Below, piece by piece: positions 8,515 through 17,545 of a stretch of DNA of 64,000 bases. This DNA comes from Paenibacillus sonchi (GTDB taxonomy: Bacteria > Bacillota > Bacilli > Paenibacillales > Paenibacillaceae), in the NCBI RefSeq assembly GCF_016772475.1, contig NZ_CP068596.1, forward strand, positions 1-64,000, given 5' to 3'. The notes under the pieces were generated by a model. That model was not told the DNA's origin. It saw nothing but the letters and a program-made list of their open reading frames with translations, and ran no database searches. The stretch's first letter is position 1. The number at the start of each line of letters is the position of its first letter. A program made the position numbers and the translations under genes.

Positions 8515-8857
8515 CTATGCCGGTACGGGATCTACAAAATCCATCTCTGAATCGAAAAGTATAGATCCATTTTCTAGGCAAAGGTGTTCAAGTAAACGGC
8601 GGACTTCATGATGGTTCTGAGGAGTGACTCGAACGAAGAATTTTCCGTTCCTGGTCCAGGTTAAATTTAATCCGGTTAACTTCTCCGCTATGACTTCCTC
8701 GGTCAGAAACCATGCCTTGAAATACAAATTGACGATCTTACGGATCTCACAGGATTCACTCACGCAGGTTGCTGAAGAAGCAAACCCATTTTCCGTATCC
8801 AGATATTCTTCCATCTCCAGTTTTTTCCCACAATAATGGCACGTTGTCGTTAAGCAT
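8515..8857 (-). pseudogene. Zinc-ribbon-started hypothetical protein with a frameshifted 5' end
   Basis: The long frame (MEEYLDTENGFASSATC to FVDPVPA, 99 residues from 8814) has no usable Shine-Dalgarno at its first ATG. Upstream in the same frame the code reads TTTCHYCGKKLE, a zinc-ribbon-like start, but no start codon precedes it before a stop. The only good start, ATG at 8857 after AGAGAGGATAGGG, lies in another frame. One indel near 8845-8857 would give a 112-residue protein beginning with the CHYCGKK motif. Confidence 0.45.
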
Positions 8858-8932
8858 CCCTATCCTCTCTCTTGGTATTGTTCCTCCAGCGGTATCGCCG
8901 GTCAACACGTTCCCTCCTTTGTGCATAAAAAA

Positions 8933-8975
8933 TGGAGACAAAAAACACACGTGTCCCGTGTGTCGTTTGTCTCCA
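8933..8975 (-). terminator. Strong hairpin with T-run
   Basis: TGGAGACAAA and TTTGTCTCCA flank an inner ACACACG/CGTGTGT pairing, followed on the minus strand by TTTTTT. It lies upstream of the gene at 8515-8857, so it could be an attenuator of that gene or the end of an upstream transcript. Confidence 0.65.
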
Positions 8976-8985
8976 AATTTTAAGC

Positions 8986-9334
8986 CTATTTATCTGCGTG
9001 AAGCAGAGCCCCTATCTCAGCTGGAAAACTACGTTCCGCAGAGAAAATTAATGTGTATCATAATACAAATAGTATATAGATTTTTGGCAGTTTTGAAAAG
9101 AGTACACTTGAACTTGTACGAACCTTGTAGCAAATACGTAGTGAAATCCTAATCATTGAATATTCTCTGGAAATAAGGTGTAATGTACGCGATCCGCAAT
9201 TTAGAGATGGCCACTGCCAGCGACACCGATCTTTGTCAGTGATCTATCTCAGGAAGCATTCTGCCACCAAGTTATTTCATTAATAATGACTACTTGAGTT
9301 ATCGTATAATTTCAGCCAATAATCAACAGCAGTA
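8986..9334. other. Intergenic, nothing recognised
   Basis: 350 bases with no ribosome-site-backed frame, repeat or hairpin that I can support. Confidence 0.4.
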
Positions 9335-9772
9335 CTATATGAAATTTTCAGGATCTTTAAGTTCAGCATGACTAAATCGGTTTGCTCTTTTAATTAGAAT
9401 TTCCAAGCGTTTTTTTGCTCCGAGTATAACCGTATCAAGTTTGAGTTCCTCTTGATCCTCCCAGCCAGGAACAGACTGAAAGAGGGCATCCTTTTCAAAA
9501 CGTGCTTTTAACTCTGGATTATTAGTACTCAATAGCAGAGTAGACAAGCTACTCCATCCACCAGCTTGTAAGAGAAGAACATGAGCTTCTTTTAGGAATG
9601 TATCGAAACCTGGCATATTTCGCTCATATGTGATGTACAGGTCTATTATTGATAAAAGATGAATCTCAGATTGTTCCCAAAAGGACTGTGTACTGACTTC
9701 CCCTTTAGTGAGTTCAATTACTAACTCGCCTGACGCCGTTCTGGCCGCTGGAGAAATAATTCTTTCGATCAT
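9335..9772 (-). CDS. Hypothetical protein
   Basis: 145 residues, mainly helical and soluble (MIERIISPAARTASGELVIE to SHAELKDPENFI). The ATG at 9772 follows AAAAAGGGATG. Two Trp-rich patches (QAGGWSSLSTLLL, QSVPGWEDQEEL). No family recognised, isolated by non-coding sequence on both sides. Confidence 0.6.
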   Translation of the reverse strand: MIERIISPAARTASGELVIELTKGEVSTQSFWEQSEIHLLSIIDLYITYERNMPGFDTFLKEAHVLLLQAGGWSSLSTLLLSTNNPELKARFEKDALFQSVPGWEDQEELKLDTVILGAKKRLEILIKRANRFSHAELKDPENFI

Positions 9773-9929
9773 AGTATCATCCCTTTTTTAGATTGAATTT
9801 CGTATATCTGATCAAACGATTTGTAGTGTGCCAATAATCTAATTATACATTGTTTATTGATTTTAAAAATACGAGAGCATCATCAATACTTTCTACCTTG
9901 ACCAACTGAAGTTTCAATATTGACGTCGG

Positions 9930-10125
9930 CATACCGATCCCGGACAGCCCGGTGCATCCGGAAGAACAACCAGCAATGCGAGCTGCAGGTTTGCCGCACA
10001 GACATCCGCAGTCGTCGGTTCGCCGGATCTGCCGAAGAACCAGGAGCACGAGGTGCAGGTTCGCTGCGCAGCAGTTTGCTAATCGCCATGCCAGTCTACA
10101 ACTTTACTTTCCGAGTCTATCCTGA
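9930..10125 (+). mobile_element. Remnant of a Tn7-like mini-element (right part)
   Basis: 10092-10123 contains two TnsB-like sites (CAGTCTACAACTTTACTTTC, then a degraded GAGTCTATCCTGAAAATATC) in the same orientation as the right ends at 2.5, 15, 26 and 44 kb. Before them, 9950-10080 is GC-rich and holds two copies of the ~65-bp unit (CCGGAAGAACAACCAG, then GAGCTGCAG) also found in the elements at 26, 27.5 and 44 kb. The terminal ACA and the left end are missing. Confidence 0.5.
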
Positions 10126-10429
10126 AAATATCGCTCCGTAGTACACCTGAAACGAAGTTATGCATCGGTTTGAGGTATGGCTTAGAGATGTGCACAAATA
10201 TGTACCGGGCTAAGAAATCGAGTGGGAGACCCTGAAGTTGTTACGAAAACAGTTTTTCCTGGAGTTTATTGAGGAGCCTAATCTCTTCTCTACTCAACCC
10301 TTGCGAAAGATAATACGTTCCGGTGAAGATGTATATGTATCTACCGGCTGTCAGGCTCAAATGAGCTCCACCTATTTTTTAAAATGTTGCCCCTCGAAAA
10401 AGCCGAAAGCAATTAGTCAATAATGGAAA
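10126..10429. other. Intergenic, nothing recognised
   Basis: No supported gene; the short frames have no ribosome binding site. Confidence 0.4.
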
Positions 10430-10472
10430 GGCTCCATCATTCGCTTAAAAATAGGTAACGAATGATGGAGCC
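10430..10472 (-). terminator. Terminator of the CoiA-like gene
   Basis: Perfect 14-bp inverted repeat GGCTCCATCATTCG / CGAATGATGGAGCC with a 15-base loop, 49 bp after the stop of the minus-strand CoiA-like gene. Confidence 0.75.
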
Positions 10473-10520
10473 TGTGGTGTGTTTCCTTGCTGATAACCAT
10501 TGAAAAGTTCCGTGTTTACT

Positions 10521-12017
10521 TTAGTCTCTAAGGTTACTGAATGGATCATATTCAATGATATCAGTCCGTATCCTTTTCATGAGTTCATCAATTTCTTCGG
10601 TGCTACTACATTTAGCATATCCAAGTGCAAGTTCCAATAACGAACGTTCCTTTGGTCCGACTCTTACTAATCTATGATCTATATTTCTCAAATCTCTATC
10701 CAATATCGCAGGGTTCCTAGACAGAAGCTTTTCTAATTCTGAAGAATATTTATGTAACACATACTGAACATTTTTGACTTCGTTTGCGTAGCGTTCATAA
10801 AGTAAGACTGTGAGCGACGGTACCTTCACTAAAAACTCTCTCTCGTAGATTTCCCCTATTTGTATATAATATGGGCTATCTATCTGTTCCTCATTCAAAT
10901 CAATGTAGTAAAGATAATCTGGTGCTTGATCTGCGACGACTTTATCTACAAAATCCTCACTTTCACGAATTAGCTCGACCTCTCCTAAATATTGTAAAAT
11001 ACTCTCCATATAGGTTCTATACTTATCGATAAAATCTGGTATTTCCAAGTTTAAAATATCATCCACTACTAGAGCTTTATTTTTATAGCAAAACGTGTTT
11101 AGAACATAGGCATGTCTACGTGAATAATGTTTTGAACAATATACGAAGATTTCATTCAAACGATAACGTCTTTTTTCCACAAGCTCTCGATGTTTATCTG
11201 ATTTGATTTTCTGGATTCGATTCATAAATGTAAGATCGAACTGATCCTTTATTTTTGGGATAACCAAAGCAGCATACTGTTCTTCGATGTCACAGCGAAA
11301 TTCCACATGATCTAGTATTTCCATGTGATCATTGGGATCATGGAATGTGTATTCGTTGTCCACTGTTCCTCTACGATTGTTAACTTTACGCTCGATGGAT
11401 CGAACATAAAATTTGCAATCAATGGTCATGTTTCGAGATTCCAAATCTAAAAAATATGTAAATCCAGTCTCAGAATAGACTGCTTTAATTGGATCTCGAA
11501 AAAGCCGTGCCTGATCAACATTCCGAGCTTTGGAATACTGCAGAAACACGTTCGCATCAAAAATCCAGAAATCAAGGATTCCTGCCTGCCGGTAAAGATT
11601 ATGCCTTCTTTTCCATTCTACTTCGGAGAGGGGGCTATGTTGAAATTCAAAGGCCCACTTCTGCCCTTTCATTTCTCCTAAGTTGTGTACTAGTAGAACA
11701 TCAGCTATTTGATCCGTTTTTTGAATAAATACCTCTAGCTCAACGGTAGCCTCTGGAAATTTGGAAGTCAGCCATGAAAAAAGAATATTTTTCCCTTTGA
11801 GATGGTCAACGGTCTCTCTCTCATAATCTGAAACAACACATTCAGTGTGAGGTCTATGGGCAAAGTGGGCGATTGTTTTTGGCCCGTTCTTGTACATGAC
11901 CAGGTTATCACAATTGGGACAATGCAGTTCATTGGACGAAGAAAGCTGACGAGTCTCCTCATCATCACAACTGGTAGAATACAATTCAAGTCCAGAGCTT
12001 GTTCGTGAACGCAACAT
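10521..12017 (-). CDS. CoiA-like competence/nuclease family protein
   Basis: 498 residues. An N-terminal C-x2-C ribbon (LHCPNCDNLVMYKNG), then a conserved HFAHRPHTEC block, then a nuclease-like core (TDQIADVLLV and KWAFEFQHSPLSEVEWKRRHNLY) with the D...E-x-Q pattern of CoiA/restriction-like PD-(D/E)xK enzymes. The C-terminal ~250 residues are helical and not recognisable. CoiA is needed for DNA uptake in competence; plasmid copies are of unknown role and could process DNA. Monocistronic, with its own terminator. Confidence 0.75.
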   Translation of the reverse strand: MLRSRTSSGLELYSTSCDDEETRQLSSSNELHCPNCDNLVMYKNGPKTIAHFAHRPHTECVVSDYERETVDHLKGKNILFSWLTSKFPEATVELEVFIQKTDQIADVLLVHNLGEMKGQKWAFEFQHSPLSEVEWKRRHNLYRQAGILDFWIFDANVFLQYSKARNVDQARLFRDPIKAVYSETGFTYFLDLESRNMTIDCKFYVRSIERKVNNRRGTVDNEYTFHDPNDHMEILDHVEFRCDIEEQYAALVIPKIKDQFDLTFMNRIQKIKSDKHRELVEKRRYRLNEIFVYCSKHYSRRHAYVLNTFCYKNKALVVDDILNLEIPDFIDKYRTYMESILQYLGEVELIRESEDFVDKVVADQAPDYLYYIDLNEEQIDSPYYIQIGEIYEREFLVKVPSLTVLLYERYANEVKNVQYVLHKYSSELEKLLSRNPAILDRDLRNIDHRLVRVGPKERSLLELALGYAKCSSTEEIDELMKRIRTDIIEYDPFSNLRD

Positions 12018-12373
12018 ATATCATACCTCCTCAATTTGAAGATTTATTCATTCAGTTCCGCATTTTTATAGGATCTCAATCAATGTAGGCGGTGGAAATG
12101 ATGTAGATGCTCGTCGAATGATCCGATCATTTGTCCATATTAAATGGACTCATAATTAGGAATATTAAAATTGAAGTACCAGCATTTTGAGCTGCACATA
12201 CACGGCCGGCTTCGTCGTTGGCGTGTCGATCATCAAAAATCGCCTTATTTGGACGAACTAAGCAAGTGAGCTGTACCAAGACGTCTGCCATTCGCTGATC
12301 GTTACACCGTGCCCTCAGGAGTACAAAGGTTCGGATGATTGAACGAAAATTGGATTCGCCTGTTTATACCTTT
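12018..12373. other. Intergenic, nothing recognised
   Basis: No convincing frame on either strand. AT-rich, without a repeat that I can define. Confidence 0.4.
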
Positions 12374-13020
12374 CTAATAATCATCCCATGAGACTTTCAT
12401 CTCGGAAGAGAACATTAATGTATCTACTTCCTCAAGTGATAATTTTTTGGCTGCTGCAAATTGTAAATATCCTTTACGCAAACGATACCCAGATTTCGTT
12501 TTATCGATAAATATTGGCCTGCTAAACATTTTATGTTGATGGTAGTAAGAGACTTCTTGCTCAATTTCTTCAGTCGATGGACTTTTCGGAATTAACATGA
12601 GATCAACGGCAATATTGATTAATGGTACGCTTTTAGTTCGTGGTGGTAAGGGTTTTACCGTTGCCTTCGGTTCCTTGTCCAGTTTGTCCGGTAAAGCTTC
12701 CGCTTCAAATCCGATTACTCCCAATTGGGCATTATTTAAAAATTCAGCATCCATTTCAAGGTATAATTCTCCTTTAATTGAAATTCTCATACCAACTAAA
12801 GGTCTTCCTACATTCGATGCATGCTCCTTCAGCTTTTTATAAAGGTTGGCTTTAACCATACAAGAAAAGGTAATGTCTTGAGTAGGCTTAGGCAGATCTT
12901 TAGGGGAGATGTTGATCCACCGGACTTTATTGTAAGGATAACTTTTTCTGGTTGGCTGTATTCACTGAGGATTACTTTCTTAGATAAGATAATTCCAGTA
13001 ATGACGACTTTCGCAGACAA
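12374..13020 (-). pseudogene. SSB-like (OB-fold-like) hypothetical gene, frameshifted
   Basis: The TTG at 13020 has an ideal GGAGGTAATCA and opens MSAKVVITGIILSKK, PEKVILTIKSGGSTSP. That frame then degenerates, while the neighbouring frame continues from KDLPKPTQDITFS through MVKANLYKKLKEH to SSEMKVSWDDY at 12374. The switch lies at a CCCC run near 12899-12907. The joined product would be about 215 residues with beta-rich N-terminal strands loosely like an OB-fold DNA-binding protein; that fold guess is weak. Confidence 0.5.
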
Positions 13021-13183
13021 ATGATTACCTCCGTCAAGTAATAATTTAGTAATCAATTATATTGTGGATATTTATTTATTGAAAGGGAAATCTAATTGAG
13101 CACCCAGTTCGGTTTTACTTATTGCGAAAGAAATATGCATTTAAGCGTAATTAAAAGCAAATTAATAATAAGGAGTTGTTACT

Positions 13184-14902
13184 ATGCCTACAACAAAAAC
13201 GATACCAAGAACTTTGAATGAGGAACTATCTAAAGGTGATACGGGAGAACAGGTTTTATTCCTTCAAGCAGTATTAAATAAGCTTGGTTATTTACAAACT
13301 AAACCAGAGGAAGAGTCAATAGGATTAACGGCCCCAGAAGCTCATTTTGATGAAGATACGCAAGTAGCTCTTCGTAAATATCAAAATTTCCATGGGTTAA
13401 GCGAAACCGGTAAGTTAGATCAAAACACTCTAAATCAAATGTCTTTACCAAGATGTGGTCTCCCGGATGTTAATCTCACATCAAGTGATTTTAAAGCTCA
13501 AGGAAACCGTTGGGGAAAGACAGGTTTAAATTTTAAAATTGAAAATATAACTTCAGATCTACCTGAAAATGATGTGCGAAACGCTATCATTTCAGCACTA
13601 AGTTTTTGGAGTAAGGTTACCCCCTTAGTTTTTACAGAAACAAACGATAATAATGTTGACATACGTATAAAGTTTTCTACTTTTGAACATGGCGATGGCT
13701 CCCCTTTTGATGGTCAAGGGGGCATATTAGCTCACGGTTTCTCCCCTCCACCAAACGGAGGAGATATTGCTGGTGATGTACATTTTGATGATAGTGAAGT
13801 TTGGTCAGTAAATACACCTGCGTCAGGCATTGATTTGCTTACCGTTGCTATTCATGAATTTGGGCATTCTTTAGGACTTAATCATTCTAATGTAAAGGCT
13901 TCGGTGAGTCATCGTTATCTGCACGAAGATGACATCGAAGGGATTCAGTCCATTTACGGCAAAGCACTTCAATCTTGCGGAAATTCTGTTATCCTACAAA
14001 GTAAATTTGGAAATAAGGGAAATTTCGAGCTCATCACTCCCCTCACAACTGGAGGGCTTGCTCATTATTGGCGGAACAACGATGATCCAAATTTGCCTTG
14101 GAGTAGCCCTACTGTTTTTGCCACCGGTCTTGGTCGAATTGAGGCGCTTACTTTCATCCAAAGCAATTTTGGTATCCCCGGTAACTTCGAGGTATTTGTT
14201 CGGGTCGGTGAAAGGTTGGCTACTATGTGGTGTGATTCACAAACTCATAAATGGAGTGAACCCACTTTTTTGTTTGAAGGTGTGACCGGTAACCCTACTG
14301 TCATTCAAAGTCGCTTTGGAAATAAGGGAAATTTTGAGCTCATCACTCCCCTCACTACTGGAGGACTTGCTCATTATTGGCGGAACAACGATGATCCAAA
14401 TTTGCCTTGGAGTAGCCCTACTGTTTTTGCCACCGGTCTTGGTCGAATTGAGGCGCTTACTTTCATCCAAAGCAATTTTGGTATCCCCGGTAACTTCGAG
14501 GTATTTGTTCGGGTCGGTGAAAGGTTGGCTACTATGTGGTGTGATTCACAAACTCATAAATGGAGTGAACCCACTTTTTTGTTTGAAGGTGTGACCGGTA
14601 ACCCTACTGTCATTCAAAGTCGCTTTGGAAATAAGGGAAATTTTGAGCTCATCACTCCCCTCACTACTGGAGGACTTGCTCATTATTGGCGGAACAACGA
14701 TGATCCAAATTTGCCTTGGAGTAGCCCTACTGTTTTTGCCACTGGTCTTGGTCGAATTGAAGCACTTACTTTCATTCAAAGCAATTTCGGTGTCCCTGGT
14801 AACTTCGAGGTATTTGTTCGGGTCGGTGAAAGGTTGGCTACTATGTGGTGTGATTCACAAACTCATAAATGGAGTGATATATCCTACATTCTGGGAAGCT
14901 GA
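13184..14902 (+). CDS. Matrixin (MMP-like, M10) metalloprotease with three lectin-like repeats
   Basis: 572 residues. Residues about 15-85 form a peptidoglycan-binding-like prodomain (DTGEQVLFLQAVLNKLGYL, TGKLDQNTLNQM) ending in PRCGLPD, the cysteine-switch motif of matrix metalloproteases. The catalytic domain has HEFGHSLGLNHS (zinc ligands and Glu). After it the family normally has a Met-turn; here the sequence is NVKASVSHRYLHEDD with no Met. Residues 265-565 are three near-identical 103-residue repeats (QSRFGNKGNFELITPL, LAHYWRNNDDPNLPWSSP), beta-rich and perhaps propeller-like. No signal peptide is visible. The start ATG follows AAGGAG. Isolated gene, more AT-rich than its surroundings. 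Confidence 0.88.
   Translation: MPTTKTIPRTLNEELSKGDTGEQVLFLQAVLNKLGYLQTKPEEESIGLTAPEAHFDEDTQVALRKYQNFHGLSETGKLDQNTLNQMSLPRCGLPDVNLTSSDFKAQGNRWGKTGLNFKIENITSDLPENDVRNAIISALSFWSKVTPLVFTETNDNNVDIRIKFSTFEHGDGSPFDGQGGILAHGFSPPPNGGDIAGDVHFDDSEVWSVNTPASGIDLLTVAIHEFGHSLGLNHSNVKASVSHRYLHEDDIEGIQSIYGKALQSCGNSVILQSKFGNKGNFELITPLTTGGLAHYWRNNDDPNLPWSSPTVFATGLGRIEALTFIQSNFGIPGNFEVFVRVGERLATMWCDSQTHKWSEPTFLFEGVTGNPTVIQSRFGNKGNFELITPLTTGGLAHYWRNNDDPNLPWSSPTVFATGLGRIEALTFIQSNFGIPGNFEVFVRVGERLATMWCDSQTHKWSEPTFLFEGVTGNPTVIQSRFGNKGNFELITPLTTGGLAHYWRNNDDPNLPWSSPTVFATGLGRIEALTFIQSNFGVPGNFEVFVRVGERLATMWCDSQTHKWSDISYILGS
13985..14877 (+). repeat. 309-bp tandem repeats inside the metalloprotease gene
   Basis: Units beginning at about 13997, 14306 and 14615 are spaced exactly 309 bp (103 codons). 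Units 1 and 2 differ by few bases; unit 3 carries a few more silent or conservative changes. This implies recent duplication or gene conversion. Confidence 0.9.
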
Positions 14903-14932
14903 GAGGTAAGCTCAACATAAAAAAGAGTAAAA

Positions 14933-14982
14933 CTGCAAAAGTAAAATTAAGCAGAATCCATCTGTTACTTTTGTCGTTTTTT
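14933..14982 (+). terminator. Terminator of the metalloprotease gene
   Basis: CAAAAGTAA and TTACTTTTG pair across a 20-base loop and are followed by TCGTTTTTT. It ends immediately before the target duplication of the Tn7-like element. Confidence 0.65.
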
Positions 14983-14987
14983 CTTCA

Positions 14988-15880
14988 TGTTGGGTGAAAA
15001 TAAAGTATTAGACAGGAGTAGTTGATTTAACGAGGTTCTTGTATTAAAGAATCGTCAGCTACTGAAAAATTAGTATTAGACTGATCCATAAAATGAAGCT
15101 GCGGCAGCCCAAGACTTAATAAATAAAGTCTTAGACTACCGCTGTTGTTAAACTAACGTTTCCCGTTAACTCAATGGATTAACAATATTCTTCAGACTTA
15201 GCTGTTCACGTAAAGACATCCAGCTTTCCGTCACGGTTTGATGAGCCGTGTCGATCACGATGTGGTCGCGGTCCCAAGCTTCGTAATGTCTATTCTTCAC
15301 CTCATTCCAAGTGGGGAGGGTAAAGCCGGGAATGTCTGTTGTATGAGTAGTGATTCGTTGCTTGTGCTCACATTCGTCTGAGCAGACAACTTCGATTTCG
15401 ACAAACGGAATTTCTAGAGACTCTGCTACATTACGCCAAGCTTGGCGTGTATAGCGAATGGGATTGACCGTGTCTGATATCACATCCAGACCTAAAATGA
15501 GATTCTGCCTCGCTATCTCGTAACAAACGATGTAACCCTCAGGTCCGTCAACCTTGACCCCGGCAACGCGCATGGCCTGTTCTACGACATCAACCCGAAG
15601 ATACGGTGCTCGAAGTTCACTTGCTAAAGCTGATGATAACGCAGACTTGCCGGTGCCTGGCAACCCGCCAAATATATACAGCATATTGATTTCCTCCTTC
15701 AAGACAACCTGTTTACTGTTTAATGCCTACAGCCTCGTTTAATATCATTCTCGTAATTTTCGAGAATACCTTTGTTAAGTATCCTGACCGTTAGCTTAAT
15801 GATGGCTTCGTGAGTCTACAACTTTATTTGCTGAGTCTAACACTTTATTTTTCAATCTAGAACTTTATTTTCTTTTGACA
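14988..15880 (+). mobile_element. Complete Tn7-like mini-element, 893 bp, with 5-bp target duplication
   Basis: The left tip TGTTGGGTGAAAATAAAG starts at 14988 and the right tip ends CTTTTGACA at 15880. The flanking pentamers CTTCA (14983-14987) and CTTCA (15881-15885) are identical, as expected for a Tn7-type 5-bp duplication. The left end has three spaced TnsB-like sites (14996, 15064, about 15118); the right end has three stacked 20-21 bp sites (15813-15873). As I recall it, the Tn7 site is GACAATAAAGTCTTAAACT; here it is GAAAATAAAGTATTAGACT. Cargo is one P-loop kinase gene; no transposition gene is present, so it must be moved in trans. Confidence 0.85.
15166..15684 (-). CDS. P-loop kinase-like protein (AAA_33 type), cargo of the mini-element
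   Basis: 172 residues. Walker A GGLPGTGKSALSSALA lies at the N-terminus, followed by APYLRVDVVEQAMR and a lid-like Arg-rich part. It belongs to the AAA_33 / zeta-toxin / chloramphenicol phosphotransferase-like small kinases; the substrate is unknown and could be an antibiotic, nucleotide or sugar. The ATG at 15684 follows GAAGGAGG. It is the only gene inside the Tn7-like element, transcribed from right to left, and its function as cargo could be resistance or defence. Confidence 0.8.
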   Translation of the reverse strand: MLYIFGGLPGTGKSALSSALASELRAPYLRVDVVEQAMRVAGVKVDGPEGYIVCYEIARQNLILGLDVISDTVNPIRYTRQAWRNVAESLEIPFVEIEVVCSDECEHKQRITTHTTDIPGFTLPTWNEVKNRHYEAWDRDHIVIDTAHQTVTESWMSLREQLSLKNIVNPLS

Positions 15881-15885
15881 CTTCA

Positions 15886-16215
15886 ACCAATTTTCACTAC
15901 AGATTTTCAAGGCACTCTTTTATACGCTATCCACTTTTATCATACTCCCTTTGCTGCCTTTCAGTATTATAGAAATTAGAAATAAGATATTTCTAGTTCC
16001 CGGTTAGATCGTCCCTATGTCATAAGAAAAAAGCCCACAACAACGAAATTTTTCAGCTTTCAAAAGTGGGAACTAGAAACGGGCCGTAAAGGTTTCCAAG
16101 TACAGTGGCCATCGAATAGATAAGCCTAGACGATGAATTGCTGTCTGCCACATCGACAAAAAGAGAAAGTCCAGAGAACGACTAGCCGACGATATGGAAA
16201 ATCATATATCAAGCA
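15886..16215. other. Intergenic, one weak hairpin
   Basis: Only a weak inverted repeat (CCCAC...GTGGG at 16034-16070 with a TTTTTT run on the minus strand), a possible terminator of the minus-strand gene ending at 16216. Confidence 0.4.
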
Positions 16216-17356
16216 TCAAATCGGAAAGTACATATCATAATCAGCTTGTATAACCCCATGCTTCTCTTCAAGTGAGGCAAGCAGCCGAACATTGAATCCA
16301 AGTGCATCCTGGGACGGCATATCAGCGGGAGCGCTTATTATTCCCCCAAGAGTGATCAGCTCACGATAGATTCGGCCGCATAGCCATGAGCTGCTATCTG
16401 AAGAGGCCCAAGGATAGCGGAAAAGCAAATCAATCGAGCCTAGTCCGAGGGCATGGAAATTAATTGATTCTCCATAAATTTTGAATATCTGATCAAAGGC
16501 TTCTATACGCCTTCTGTGGCTCACAGAACGCAAGGCACTGCCTCCAATGGCAATCATTTCATAGTCCGTCCGCCTCTACGAGCTCCTGCAGCGCCTCAAG
16601 CGGCGACTGGATATGGTATATTGGAATGGGCCGACGCCCAACCAACTGCTCCAATAAATGCGTATTCATCATCGTCGTATGGGGATCGCCAATTCGGTCA
16701 ACCGTCAAGTATTGTTGGATAATGTCGGAATGCAAGGTGACAAAGCGGGCATATTCATACAGATCAACTGGATCTACTTGCTTGCATTTGCACCTCGCAT
16801 CATATAACGTTTTTTCGCCAGGATCGAGCAATACACAGCGGTAATCATACCCCAATTCACGTAAATTCTGCTTCCATCGTCCTGCTTTATCCCCTCTTAT
16901 TGAAGCGTAATTTAACAGCACAAATCGGCCGTTATTCTCTTTGACGATTTTCACATCCGCTTTGGATCGGCTAAGGCCACTAAAATAGTATCGGATGCCG
17001 CGGAGCGTTAACCGCACTGCACCTGTCTTTGTAATGGCTACCTTACAAAATTCTATCATCACTGCTTGGACCAAGGCTGCAAGAGCACTGGAGTAACCAT
17101 GCATCTTAAATAGTTGTTTCAGTGTCACGGTCCTACGATAGAAGAACAATGTTAATGCCCGGCGCAACGTTGCCCGCGGAATACGGAAGATAGTTTCTCG
17201 CTTCTCGGAACGCAGATAGATATACTTGTCTGTAGTCTTTTCAATGATATTGGCCTGGGCCGTCTTTAAAGTGTAGATGACTCTTCGGTTACAGCCATGT
17301 TTCTTGAAGAATCGAGATTCTTTTTCTGCAGCCTTCTGTTTGAAATATGGGTTCAC
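16216..17356 (-). pseudogene. TGT-like (queuine/deazaguanine transglycosylase-like) phage protein, split by a frameshift
   Basis: Two frames make one TIM-barrel protein. The first (17356-16559) runs from MNPYFKQK through RFVLLNYASIRGDKAG, DPVDLYEYARFV and PIPIYHIQSPLEALQELVEA. The second (from 16557) reads MIAIGGSALRSVSHRRRIEA, FHALGLGSIDLLFRYPWAS and SDSSSWLCG. That order matches phage tRNA-guanine-transglycosylase-like proteins (Pxxxy-IGG-H.LG-yP-DSssW). A duplicated GGAC (GGACGGAC at about 16564-16572) breaks the frame; without it the code reads LVEADYEMIAIGG. The TGA and the next ATG are 1 nt apart, so reinitiation into two fragments is possible. The GTG start at 17356 overlaps the previous small gene. 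Confidence 0.65.
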
Positions 17357-17463
17357 AGCCTACCACCCCGTTCCATTTCTTCGTTCAGCTGCTTTAGCCT
17401 AGAGCTAGTGCTGCCGGCAGATGGAAGATCTACTCCCTTTTTCATATACATAGTTACGCCCAT
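17353..17463 (-). CDS. Small hypothetical protein
   Basis: 36 residues (MGVTMYMKKGVDLPS to EEMERGGRL). It ends with a GTGA overlap onto the TGT-like gene, which suggests translational coupling. No good ribosome site directly upstream; it lies just after a GGGAGGGAG-hairpin element. Tentative. Confidence 0.3.
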   Translation of the reverse strand: MGVTMYMKKGVDLPSAGSTSSRLKQLNEEMERGGRL

Positions 17464-17514
17464 GAAATCAAAAGCGGGAGTCCCCGCTTCTGATTTCAGC
17501 GGAGCTCCCTCCCT
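17461..17514 (-). ncRNA. GGGAGGGAG-hairpin leader element, copy A
   Basis: On the minus strand GGGAGGGAGCTCCGCT is followed by a hairpin (GAGCTCCGCT with AGCGGGGACTCC) and an ATG 16 nt after it. Similar in layout to the elements at 17981, 22325 and 22548, but the second stem is poor. It may simply be a terminator of the gene ending at 17546. Confidence 0.3.
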
Positions 17515-17545
17515 TGTCGTAGTATGAAATTTAATAATGTAGTTA

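Noticed and set aside
8756..8950. 64-residue minus-strand frame
   Set aside because: It overlaps the zinc-ribbon gene in another frame and its N-terminus reads through the terminator hairpin; only its ATG at 8857 may serve the real gene before a frameshift.
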